Part shown: in pieces, positions 25,223-32,606 of the stretch | How the letters are laid out: every line of letters begins with the position of its first letter | How positions within the stretch are numbered: the stretch's first letter is position 1 | From: Candidatus Aciduliprofundum sp. | GTDB taxonomy: Archaea; Thermoplasmatota; Thermoplasmata; Thermoplasmatales; Aciduliprofundaceae | Length of the DNA: 37,646 nucleotides | Assembly (NCBI GenBank): GCA_015520565.1 | Contig: WAPW01000061.1 | Location: forward strand, 1 to 37,646 | Reading direction: 5' to 3' | The notes under the pieces: model-generated | The model's input: the letters and a program-made list of their open reading frames with translations, nothing else | Told to the model about the DNA's origin: nothing | Databases searched by the model: none | Position numbers and translations under genes: made by a program

Positions 25223-26677
25223 ATGAGATTTGCAAAATTACTTGTGCTCTTCTACGCTTTTATCCTACTTACTTCCATAATCTACGCTATAAATTTGGAG
25301 CAAAGCAATGAGGGAAATGTAAAAGATTTGAGCACTTCAAGCAATGAGCTCTTCGTTGTGCCCATTGAAAATTATGGTTATGCTCCCATGTTAAAGCATC
25401 TTATTGATAATGCTAGTAAGAGCGTATATGTATCCATGGAAATTCTCAGCGATTACGAGCCCGTTAGAACCTTGCTTGATTCTCTAATAGCGGCTCATAA
25501 TAGAGGTGTGGATGTCAAGGTTATATGCGAAGGAGATATCACTTCAAATAAGTACGGGGTGCAGTACCTTGAAAATGGAGGAGTGGAGGTTAAAGTTGAT
25601 AACACAGAAAAATTCATCCACACAAAGCTAGTCGTGATTGATGGAAAAGAGGTATATTTGGGCTCGCATAACTGGAGCCCTTATGCATTAGGAAAGAATA
25701 ATGAGTATGGAATTTTAATTTTTAACTCACAAATTGCAGATTTCTATCAAAATTATTTCAATTCTCTATGGGATAATTCTTCCAAAACTCCTCAGCTAAG
25801 CTTATTATCTCAATCCAATAGAGGAATGAGCATAGAAACAACCTACGATGGCTATACCTATGATGCCCTAAAAAATTTGATAAACTCAGCCAAGAATCGC
25901 CTATATGTAAGTGTTTACACAATGGCTTATTATTCAAATCCTCAAGGAAATGAAAGCTTAGTTGATGATTTGGTAAATGAAATAATTGCAAAAAAAGCAA
26001 TTGCAAAAGTTGTGCTAGATGAGCATGATAGTGATGATGCTTACAATTACCTACAAGATAATGATGTAAGCGTAGAGTACGATTCTTCCTCAGTAACCAC
26101 GCATTTAAAATTGGTCATAGCAGACAATACCGTTTATGTCGGGGATGCGAATTGGGGTTATAAATATTTAGATAATGAAACTCACACTGTGGGAGTAATA
26201 ATTGAGAATAAAACCCTAGCAAATTTCTTTGCAAGTTATTTTCTTCAAATTTGGAAATATAGGGACAATCCATGGTACATTCCAGATGGTTTTGTAGATA
26301 AGTGGAGCTTTACAGCTTATCCCGGAGAAAATTTAGATATAAATGTATTCTTGGCAAATGGAGGATACAAAAATGATTCTTCCTTCTATCTAATCCCTAG
26401 AGGGAATTTAAATATATCCATTAATGAAAATTTAACATGGTACAGGGAGAATGTCTATGATTGGAGAAACGAAACTATGGAAGTTGAAATACCATCTAAT
26501 GCAAGTGGATACTACACCGTGGCCATAACATTCTACGGGGAAGATAAATATATCAATTACACGATGTATTTTACAATATATGTAGAAAATTCCGTGCCAG
26601 AGTTTGGAAGCTTTGCACCATTAATAATTGCCCTTGCGATTATAGCTGCAATATTAATAAAGAAAAAAGAGAATTAG
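25223..26677 (+). CDS. Exported phospholipase-D-like protein with PEF-type C-terminal signal
   Basis: A 484-residue protein. Residues about 5-22 (LLVLFYAFILLTSIIYA) are a signal peptide. Two PLD domains follow, each with an HxKxxxxD motif: IHTKLVVIDG (His133, Lys135, Asp140) and THLKLVIADN (His294, Lys296, Asp301), each backed by G-S/D-x-N-W. The pair forms one phosphohydrolase active site acting on lipids or nucleic acid outside the cell. Residues about 365-455 look like a beta-sandwich with several N-x-S/T sites. The C-terminus VPEFGSFAPLIIALAIIAAILIKKK is a short motif, membrane helix and basic tail, as in PEF-CTERM archaeosortase substrates. The TTG at 25199 is rejected in favour of the ATG that fits the TATA box. 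Confidence 0.85.
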   Translation: MRFAKLLVLFYAFILLTSIIYAINLEQSNEGNVKDLSTSSNELFVVPIENYGYAPMLKHLIDNASKSVYVSMEILSDYEPVRTLLDSLIAAHNRGVDVKVICEGDITSNKYGVQYLENGGVEVKVDNTEKFIHTKLVVIDGKEVYLGSHNWSPYALGKNNEYGILIFNSQIADFYQNYFNSLWDNSSKTPQLSLLSQSNRGMSIETTYDGYTYDALKNLINSAKNRLYVSVYTMAYYSNPQGNESLVDDLVNEIIAKKAIAKVVLDEHDSDDAYNYLQDNDVSVEYDSSSVTTHLKLVIADNTVYVGDANWGYKYLDNETHTVGVIIENKTLANFFASYFLQIWKYRDNPWYIPDGFVDKWSFTAYPGENLDINVFLANGGYKNDSSFYLIPRGNLNISINENLTWYRENVYDWRNETMEVEIPSNASGYYTVAITFYGEDKYINYTMYFTIYVENSVPEFGSFAPLIIALAIIAAILIKKKEN

Positions 26678-27168
26678 TTTTTCCCCTTGCTTTTTCTTAT
26701 GTACTCTATTATGCCTCCTGCGCTAATTATGTCCATTACATAGCCCTCAAATGGTGGAAAATGCAGTTCAAAGCCCTTACTCTTGTTAATTATTATCCCT
26801 TTCTCAATATCCACATCCACTTCATCTCCAGCATCAAATTTCGCAATGTCTTCTTTTTTAAGTGTTATAGCAGGCAAGCCAAGATTTATGCAGTTACGAT
26901 AATAAATGCGAGCAAAGCTCTCGGCTATTATTGCTTTAATCCCCGCAGCTTTTAAGCACTTCACCGCCTGTTCCCTTGATGAGCCATAGCCCCAGTTCTT
27001 TCCAGCCACAATAACATCTCCGGGCTTTACATTCTTAGCAAAATTGGGATCTAAGTCCTCTAAGGCGTGAGAAGCCATCTCCTCATCGCTCATGATCTTG
27101 TATGTATATTTTCCTGGAAATATTACATCTGTATTTACATCATCTCCATATTTCCAAACCTTTCCCAT
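26674..27168 (-). CDS. leuD: 3-isopropylmalate dehydratase/homoaconitase-type small subunit
   Basis: A 164-residue LeuD-type swivel subunit: KYGDDVNTDVIFPGKYTYK at the N-terminus, GKNWGYGSSREQAVKCLKAAGIKAIIAESFARIYYRNCINLGLPAI with the substrate-contacting YGSSREQA. It pairs with the large subunit next door to isomerise 2-isopropylmalate (leucine) or homocitrate-type acids. The loop after FPGKY, which sets substrate choice in this family, reads TYK and is not diagnostic by eye, so leuD is a tentative name. GGAGGTG overlaps the end of the large-subunit gene. The 3' end overlaps the convergent phospholipase-D-like gene by four bases. Confidence 0.85.
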   Translation of the reverse strand: MGKVWKYGDDVNTDVIFPGKYTYKIMSDEEMASHALEDLDPNFAKNVKPGDVIVAGKNWGYGSSREQAVKCLKAAGIKAIIAESFARIYYRNCINLGLPAITLKKEDIAKFDAGDEVDVDIEKGIIINKSKGFELHFPPFEGYVMDIISAGGIIEYIRKSKGKN

Positions 27169-28425
27169 TTAAAGCACCTCCCTTGGATCAGTTATATATC
27201 CTTTAAGAGCCGTAGCCGCAGCGGTTGCTGGAGAGCCAAGATAAATTTCCGCATTTGGATTGCCCATTCTTCCTTTGAAATTGCGATTTGCTGTGCTCAA
27301 GCATTTATCACCATCGGCAAGAACACCTGCATGCGCTCCTAAGCATGGGCCACATCCAGGATTCATAACCACTGCACCTGCCTCTGCGAGCGTATGCAAT
27401 ATACCCTTTTCATCAGCTTCACGCCATACATCCCAAGAAGCTGGGAACACGAGCATGCGGACATTCTTATTCACTTTATTCCCCTTCAAAATCCTAGCTG
27501 CTATTTCTAAGTCCTCAACACGCCCATTTGTGCAAGTTCCAAGGAATACTTGGTTTACTTCAATACCTTCCGCCTTATCAATATCGTAAACATTATCAAC
27601 AGTGTGAGGGAATGCAATTTTTGGAACCAAATCAGAGGCATCATACTCATAGCGCTTCTCGTACTCTGCATCTTCATCAGGATGCATAATATCCCAAGGC
27701 CCTCTAGCCCTCTCTTTTATATACACTTCTGTCTTCTCATCCGCTTCAATTATTGCATTCTTGGCTCCCATCTCAGCGCTCATGTTTGTAAGAACCATCC
27801 TTGATGCTATAGTCATATCTTTTATTGTCTCTCCTTTGAATTCAACAGCTTTATAGACTGCTCCACTCGCAGTCACATCTCCCACAATATGCAACGCTAA
27901 ATCCTTTGCAAAAACCCCCTTGGGCAGCTTGCCATTCACAATTATCTCATAGCTCTCTGGCACTCTCAACCATATCTTTCCAGTGGCCCATATGGCTGCA
28001 ACTTCACTTCTCCCTATGCCAGCTGCAAATGCTCCAAATGCCCCCGGCGTGGTTGTGTGTGAATCAGCACCAACTATAACCGCACCTGGTAAATCATAAC
28101 CCTTCTCCGCCATTACTTGATGGCATATCCCCGTATTTATATCCCAAAAATTCTCAATTCCCTGCTCTTTTACAAAGTTCCTAATGCTCTGGTGATTGTT
28201 CGCATATTCCGCTGTGGGTGCAGGCACTGTGTGGTCCAGAATAATCACTATTTTGTTTGGATTCCAAACCTTCTCCACACCTGTTTTCTTAAATTTGAGC
28301 AGGATTGCAGCGGAATTATCATGGCTCATAACCCAAGTTGGCTCCACAGTCACTATCTCCCCAGGTTGCACTTCCTTCTTTCCAGCCTTTTTTGCAAGAA
28401 TCTTTTCTGTTAAAGTCATCCCCAT
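27169..28425 (-). CDS. leuC: 3-isopropylmalate dehydratase/homoaconitase-type large subunit
   Basis: A 418-residue aconitase-family large subunit of the archaeal two-subunit type. The three Fe-S cysteines are in VNQVFLGTCTNGR and VMNPGCGPCLGAH; VGADSHTTTPGAFGAFAAGIGRSEVA is the family core, and HDNSAAILLKF plus ILDHTVPAPTAEYA are N-terminal active-site segments. With the small subunit it dehydrates and rehydrates isopropylmalate or a homologue. Other leucine or lysine genes are absent from this window, so substrate is open. GGTGAT lies five bases before the ATG. It is divergent from nob1. Confidence 0.9.
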   Translation of the reverse strand: MGMTLTEKILAKKAGKKEVQPGEIVTVEPTWVMSHDNSAAILLKFKKTGVEKVWNPNKIVIILDHTVPAPTAEYANNHQSIRNFVKEQGIENFWDINTGICHQVMAEKGYDLPGAVIVGADSHTTTPGAFGAFAAGIGRSEVAAIWATGKIWLRVPESYEIIVNGKLPKGVFAKDLALHIVGDVTASGAVYKAVEFKGETIKDMTIASRMVLTNMSAEMGAKNAIIEADEKTEVYIKERARGPWDIMHPDEDAEYEKRYEYDASDLVPKIAFPHTVDNVYDIDKAEGIEVNQVFLGTCTNGRVEDLEIAARILKGNKVNKNVRMLVFPASWDVWREADEKGILHTLAEAGAVVMNPGCGPCLGAHAGVLADGDKCLSTANRNFKGRMGNPNAEIYLGSPATAAATALKGYITDPREVL

Positions 28426-28486
28426 AGTATCACCAGATGATAATCTCCCAGATTTATTTAATACTTATCGGGCAAATTTAAAAACT

Positions 28487-28969
28487 ATGATGCAATGCAG
28501 TTTCGTGGAAAGATTAGTGTTGGATTCCTCCGCATTAATTGAGGGTTTCGTTCCTCCTGCAAACTATGAAATTTACATTCCTCCGGGCGTGGCAGAGGAA
28601 GTTAGGGATAAATCCTTTGATTTTACCCTTTTAAAAATTGTCACTCCTTCAAGATACAATACTAAGCTTGCAGTAAAGGCAGCAAAAGAAACGGGTGATT
28701 TTCCCTCACTCTCCAATGTGGATATTGAAATTATAGCTCTGGCTCTTCAGCTAAATGCCAGAATAATTACGGATGACTATGCAATTCAGAATGTTGCCGC
28801 TCATCTCGGGTTAGATTTTGAAGGTGTGCATCAAGAAAAGATAAAAGAGAAGAGAAAGTGGAAGTGGAGATGCACTTCCTGCGGGAGATACTTCAATCAT
28901 TACTATGAGCAATGCCCAGTATGTGGTGGAAAATTAAAGAGGGTAAGAAGCTCGGGAAAGAAAATATAA
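28487..28969 (+). CDS. nob1: NOB1-type ribosome maturation endonuclease
   Basis: A 160-residue protein: an N-terminal PIN domain with the acidic residues in LVLDSSALIEGF, PGVAEEVRD, SNVDIEIIALAL and IITDDYAIQNVA, then a zinc ribbon WRCTSCGRYF and CPVCGGKLKR at the C-terminus. This PIN-plus-ribbon layout is archaeal NOB1, which cuts the 3' end of 16S rRNA. The open frame continues upstream to 28196, but that extension is the leuC gene read backwards. The TATA-like ATTTATTTAATAC about 30 bases before the ATG at 28487 supports the short form, leaderless. It is the last clearly chromosomal gene before the truncated tRNA. Confidence 0.92.
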   Translation: MMQCSFVERLVLDSSALIEGFVPPANYEIYIPPGVAEEVRDKSFDFTLLKIVTPSRYNTKLAVKAAKETGDFPSLSNVDIEIIALALQLNARIITDDYAIQNVAAHLGLDFEGVHQEKIKEKRKWKWRCTSCGRYFNHYYEQCPVCGGKLKRVRSSGKKI

Positions 28970-28976
28970 AGGAAAA

Positions 28977-28985
28977 AATTATAAT
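28977..28985 (+). promoter_or_regulatory. TATA box of the interrupted tRNA gene
   Basis: AATTATAAT, preceded by a GGAAAAA stretch, lies about 25 bases before the inferred 5' end of the tRNA half at 29008. It is the spacing expected for a tRNA promoter, and suggests the host promoter stayed with the truncated 5' half. Confidence 0.45.
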
Positions 28986-29007
28986 CTCCAAAGCAATGCG
29001 CCTACGA

Positions 29008-29048
29008 GCAGGGGTTACCGAGCCAGGTCAAAGTGCGGGATTTAGGGT
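29008..29048 (+). other. Attachment-site remnant: 5' half of a tRNA-Leu(UAG) gene
   Basis: From 29008 the sequence reads as the 5' half of an archaeal class II tRNA: acceptor strand GCAGGGG, T8, the D-loop GAGCCAGGTCAAA typical of tRNA-Leu, an anticodon-stem strand CGGGA, and the loop TTTAGGG with anticodon TAG. A tRNA would continue with TCCCG to close the stem; the sequence instead goes to TGGAG and no variable arm, T-arm or CCCCTGC acceptor strand follows. The D-stem also pairs poorly (ACC against GTG), as expected for a copy no longer under selection. Integrase coding sequence begins inside it. I infer an att site with the crossover at or near the anticodon loop. Confidence 0.72.
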
Positions 29049-29929
29049 GGAGCCTTTCTCTTAAAAAGAGAAATGCTTCAGCCAAAGAGAATGATGATAG
29101 AACAAGCTTGGTATATGATAAGCACAGAAAAGATTTTATTATCTGGATTAAAAATAGAGTTAGTGATGACCATGCTAAACATCAAATCTCATATTTAGAT
29201 AGATATCTTTCTGGAAAAATTATAACCTCTCCAGCGCAGATATCAAGGATAAGAGATAATGCAAGTAGCAAAAAACAGATAACCATAGCCATAAGAAATC
29301 TGTTGAACTATTGCGAGGAAATGGATTTGTTGGATGAGGCTTTCATAGCGAAATTGAGAAAACCACTAAAGAGTGTGAGAAGTAATCCAGATAACTATGT
29401 GCCCAATGATGAAAAGGTAAGAGAAGCATATCAAAAGATTAACCCTAAATACAAAGTTCTTTTCAAACTACTCCTCTTTAGCGGAATAAGAGCCACAGAG
29501 GCAATTGAATTTTTCAAAAACTACACTAAAGATAAGGTGGAGATTGTGGGAAATGTAGCAAGGTATCCTTTATTTTCCCTAAGAAAGAATAAGCGTTCTT
29601 ATTTTGTTTATTTCCCCGCCGATATGATCAATGAAATAGAAAATAGGGAATACACAAGAAGAGGAATATCCAACGCATTCATCAGAGCAGGATTACCATC
29701 TAAATATTTGCGTAAGTGGAACTATAATTTTCTCATTATGCATAATGTACCTGAAAGTGTGGCCGATTTCATCCAAGGGAGAAGCCCTATATCTATTGGC
29801 TCAATGCATTACTTGGCCAAGGTTAAGCAAGCTGATTACTGGTACAATAAAATTGCAAAGGAAATAGTGAGCGTGTTGAATAATGATGAGAACTTCATAG
29901 AGTTGCATCCACTAAAGGTAAAAACTTAA
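29033..29929 (+). CDS. Archaeal SSV/pNOB8-type tyrosine integrase, probably the int(C) part
   Basis: A 298-residue tyrosine recombinase of the archaeal phage-integrase type. Visible features are LLLFSGIRATEAIEFF with the first catalytic Arg, the LRKWNYNFLIMHNVPESVADFIQGRSP segment characteristic of archaeal integrases, and HYLAKVKQADYWYNKIA with the probable nucleophilic Tyr near the end. The usual GSRHY segment reads GSMHY, so one conserved Arg may be lost. The GTG at 29033 lies inside the tRNA half, and the frame stays open upstream through the tRNA to a stop at 28982-28984 without an ATG. That pattern is expected if the gene was split at attP on integration, leaving int(N) at the other end. 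Activity in this state is uncertain. Confidence 0.82.
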   Translation: MRDLGWSLSLKKRNASAKENDDRTSLVYDKHRKDFIIWIKNRVSDDHAKHQISYLDRYLSGKIITSPAQISRIRDNASSKKQITIAIRNLLNYCEEMDLLDEAFIAKLRKPLKSVRSNPDNYVPNDEKVREAYQKINPKYKVLFKLLLFSGIRATEAIEFFKNYTKDKVEIVGNVARYPLFSLRKNKRSYFVYFPADMINEIENREYTRRGISNAFIRAGLPSKYLRKWNYNFLIMHNVPESVADFIQGRSPISIGSMHYLAKVKQADYWYNKIAKEIVSVLNNDENFIELHPLKVKT

Positions 29930-29976
29930 GGCAAAATAGAGAAAACCTTAAAATGATAGAAATTAATGTATAGAAT

Positions 29977-30180
29977 ATGGAAAATGGAGAGTTAGAGATT
30001 ATAAAGAAGGATGTTGAAGAGATAAAAGTACATTTGGCATTTTTATTATCTCGTTATTTAGAGGAAGAGGATGTGGAGGAAGAGGAAAAGAAAGAGATAA
30101 TGGCAATATTGGAAGATATGAAGAGGGGTAATTACATCACTAAAGAAGAGCTCCAGAAAGAGCTTTTAGAGGGAGATTGA
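29977..30180 (+). CDS. Small acidic helical protein, antitoxin-like in composition
   Basis: 67 residues, strongly acidic and helical (MENGELEIIKKDVEEIKVHLAFLLSRYLEEEDVEEEEKKEIMAILEDMKRGNYITKEELQKELLEGD). The N-terminal helix has a coiled-coil pattern; the end, MKRGNYITKEELQKEL, resembles tails of small archaeal antitoxins, but no toxin gene is beside it, so that is a guess. A TATA-like CCTTAAAAT lies about 27 bases before the ATG and there is no ribosome site, consistent with a leaderless transcript. The next gene starts 133 bases later with its own promoter. Confidence 0.6.
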   Translation: MENGELEIIKKDVEEIKVHLAFLLSRYLEEEDVEEEEKKEIMAILEDMKRGNYITKEELQKELLEGD

Positions 30181-30312
30181 ATTTTTCAAATAAAGTTGTA
30201 AGTGTAATTAAAATTGAGAAAAGAGAGATAGAGTATAAATAAAGTATCTAAAAAGGCAAGAAAATGATATATACGATTAAAATCATATCTTTGGTACTAA
30301 GGAGGCATAGTA

Positions 30313-31980
30313 ATGCTCAAGAAGACCAAAATTATCTTGGCTGTGGTGCTTCCCATCGTGCTTGTTGTAGGCGGAGGTGGATTTTACTACGCAGCTTTTC
30401 ATCCTATGCGAGAGAATGTACAGGAAAAGCCGATTGTCAAGTTGCCTACGAGGTATGAGGGGAACATATCTATATTTCCATTTCTTGGGCCTTACTCATA
30501 TGACAGTAAAACACCCCTTAAAAAGTACTGGTTAAGAGAGTACTTTAAAGATTATTTAGAGGGTTATAGGGTGAATGAAACTGTAGATAACATAACCCTA
30601 ACAATTAATAATACTTGGTTTTCAGGGTACCCTGGATGGGAGCAACATCTTGCCTTTAATGTGACACTTAAAAGCAGCACATACATTGAAAAAGCCATAT
30701 TCATTTCCAATGCGACATACATTTATGAATTGGGTAATTTCCCAACTGCTTATTTAAGCTATCCACCAGAGTATAGTAAGTACATAGTGAAAAGAGTGGA
30801 TGTACCTCAGTATTATTATGATTTGGTGGTTTTCAAATTTGAGAAGAGCAATGTGTCTATTCAGGCTACTGATTTTGTTGATATAGATGGGGGAGATGTT
30901 AATAAAACTGTGCCATACTATTTTACCGCATACATAGAGACGAAGGACAAGATATACGAGATGAATTTCGTGTTCAATCTAACTGATGAGTGGGAACCTT
31001 ACCTTGACTTGCAGGATCTTTATTATATGGGGAACTATAGTTTCTATATCCCTGGATCAAAATACTTCTGCTATACGCCCTATGGGAAGAGTAAGGTAGT
31101 TATAAGTAATCATATTGTGCCCGGTACAAAGTATTTTTTTGCTGAGAAAGATGGAGTTTTAAGTGCAATTACTCGTTACTTGCCTGAACAGAAATATGTG
31201 AAAAAGAATTTTTATGTGAATAAACTGTTCTATTTTACACCCAAAGAGCTTAATGCAACAATTCTAAATTCTACTCCACTTGCTAAGTACTGGGAGAAAG
31301 AGTACCTAAAGAGCCATGAATGGGAAATGAATGCGGGTGGAATATCAATAGAAGTATATCCCATATACTTCTTGGGATATAATGGCACCTTTTTGGGATA
31401 TAATACCACTAAGGGACAGTTCATTCTTAATTCAATTGTTAATTCTACCAAGTATGTGGGAAATATAACATACACATTGAACGCTTTAAAAGCAATACCG
31501 CTAAATGGCGCGTACTTTGATACAGCTGTAGCTCCACAGGGAAATCCATTAAATAACGGAGCACATTACAAAAGAGTTTATAGGAACTATATGGAAGATT
31601 GGCAGGAAGTTAAATATGCTTTCAATACTGAGAATTTCACATTCTCTTCTCAGCTTTATTTGAACATATCATATTGGACCGCAAGCGAAATACCATATAG
31701 TGTAACTATAACTGTGGAACAGAAAGATTACTACTATGATATTCTGGAGAATGTTACCTATTACACATTGCAAATTCATTTTAATCTTGCTCGGGAACAA
31801 TATCCATTTTTGAATCCAAATACCACAGGACACAATGTTACCTATTTCTGCTACAACTCTTCCTGGGGTAAGGTAGTGATAAGCGACCACCTTGTTGCTG
31901 GTACTCAGTATTACTTTGTTGAGAAGAATGGAGTTTTGAGCAGAATATGGAGTCCCTATGAAGTGAGGAATGGTTGGTGA
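30313..31980 (+). CDS. Membrane-anchored surface protein with internal duplication
   Basis: A 555-residue protein of unknown family. Residues about 5-28 (KIILAVVLPIVLVVGGGGFYYAAF) are an N-terminal membrane anchor, with the rest outside. It then has two related units of about 240 residues. Each starts with TPLxKYWxxEYxK (TPLKKYWLREYFKDYLEG and TPLAKYWEKEYLKSHEWE) and ends with KVVIS-x-H-x-V-x-GT-x-YxF-x-EK-x-GVLS (SKVVISNHIVPGTKYFFAEKDGVLS and GKVVISDHLVAGTQYYFVEKNGVLS). It is rich in Tyr, Asn and N-x-S/T sites, so it is probably glycosylated. AAGGAGG eight bases before the ATG and a TATA box at 30233-30241 support the start. It could be a virion, adhesion or exclusion protein of the element. 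Confidence 0.78.
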   Translation: MLKKTKIILAVVLPIVLVVGGGGFYYAAFHPMRENVQEKPIVKLPTRYEGNISIFPFLGPYSYDSKTPLKKYWLREYFKDYLEGYRVNETVDNITLTINNTWFSGYPGWEQHLAFNVTLKSSTYIEKAIFISNATYIYELGNFPTAYLSYPPEYSKYIVKRVDVPQYYYDLVVFKFEKSNVSIQATDFVDIDGGDVNKTVPYYFTAYIETKDKIYEMNFVFNLTDEWEPYLDLQDLYYMGNYSFYIPGSKYFCYTPYGKSKVVISNHIVPGTKYFFAEKDGVLSAITRYLPEQKYVKKNFYVNKLFYFTPKELNATILNSTPLAKYWEKEYLKSHEWEMNAGGISIEVYPIYFLGYNGTFLGYNTTKGQFILNSIVNSTKYVGNITYTLNALKAIPLNGAYFDTAVAPQGNPLNNGAHYKRVYRNYMEDWQEVKYAFNTENFTFSSQLYLNISYWTASEIPYSVTITVEQKDYYYDILENVTYYTLQIHFNLAREQYPFLNPNTTGHNVTYFCYNSSWGKVVISDHLVAGTQYYFVEKNGVLSRIWSPYEVRNGW

Positions 31981-32110
31981 GGATGTTGGGGGTTAGAAAA
32001 TGAAGAAGGTTGTAATAGTAAATTAAAGCTCAAAAGCCACAATATGTTTTAGTTCTATATGTACAATATGGCGTTTAAAGAGATGGAATATAGATGTATA
32101 AATGGAAAAA

Positions 32111-32248
32111 TCAAAGAGTATTAGAAGCATTTATCTCCACTAAGTGAGGAAATTTCTTTGATTCTCTGGGCATATGCAATTTTACATACTCTAAAGTTGG
32201 ATTTTTCACTCTCGCTCCAGATTCTCTACTCTCTCCCATTACATGCAT
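32111..32248 (-). CDS. Possible 45-residue protein
   Basis: A reverse-strand frame from an ATG at 32248 to a TGA at 32111, reading MHVMGESRESGARVKNPTLE and then on through YVKLHMPRESKKFPHLVEI. The composition looks protein-like (mixed charged and hydrophobic residues, no low-complexity run). I do not recognise it, there is no clear ribosome site, and it could be a fragment of a decayed gene. The frame stays open upstream to 32290 without a better start. Confidence 0.25.
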   Translation of the reverse strand: MHVMGESRESGARVKNPTLEYVKLHMPRESKKFPHLVEINASNTL

Positions 32249-32313
32249 ATACGCTAAAAAGGAGTTACAGTTACTAAAAAGTAAATTAGCCTATTTTTAA
32301 TACACACTATATT

Positions 32314-32407
32314 CTGGAGAAACTGGAGAATAGATAAACCTTACATCCCTTTAGTGTAGAAAGATAAACCTACATATAGTAAAATCCTAGAAGGCTATAC
32401 TGGAGAA
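32314..32407 (+). repeat. Short direct repeats in the element's gene-poor region
   Basis: CTGGAGAA occurs at 32314-32321, 32323-32330 and 32400-32407. AGATAAACCTTACAT at 32332-32346 recurs almost exactly as AGATAAACCTACAT at 32362-32375, 30 bases on. The cluster of two repeat types within about 95 bases is iteron-like, although the copies are few. Confidence 0.5.
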
Positions 32408-32606
32408 AAAGAAAAATAAAATCTCAGCAAGAGCTTGGGGAAATATTCAAACTAGTGCATTCCTATAGAAAGACTTTTCCTCTCTAAACGATGCAGCCCT
32501 ATTCTTATGTGAGTTTATGGCTTAATTCTATGGAAATTTTTGTTGGACAATAAGAACCTTTATTCATACACAAATCTTAAATACTTCACATTACATTATC
32601 ATAATC

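Larger units (their letters stand above)
31981..32606. other. 626-base gene-poor region, candidate replication or partition locus
   Basis: No reading frame longer than about 60 codons was found on either strand. It holds short direct repeats (described separately), many A/T tracts, a possible 45-codon frame on the reverse strand, and an eight-codon frame (MKKVVIVN) at about 32000 that looks accidental or a remnant. The last 30 bases carry the TATA box of the ATPase gene. For a plasmid-like element this is the largest non-coding stretch seen and a reasonable place for an origin, but nothing proves it. Confidence 0.4.

Noticed and set aside
28196-28486. 97-residue N-terminal extension of NOB1
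   Set aside because: It is the leuC gene in antisense; the PIN domain starts right after the ATG at 28487, which has its own TATA box.
29008-29090. Intact tRNA gene
   Set aside because: No pairing strand follows the anticodon loop and there is no T-arm or acceptor 3' strand.
30264-30289. Imperfect inverted repeat (GATTAAAATC core) upstream of the surface-protein gene
   Set aside because: The possible arms do not share one centre, and AT-rich sequence produces such matches by chance.
30264-30458. 64-residue frame at the start of the surface-protein gene
   Set aside because: It is the +1 frame of the surface-protein gene; that gene has the AAGGAGG site and a convincing membrane anchor.
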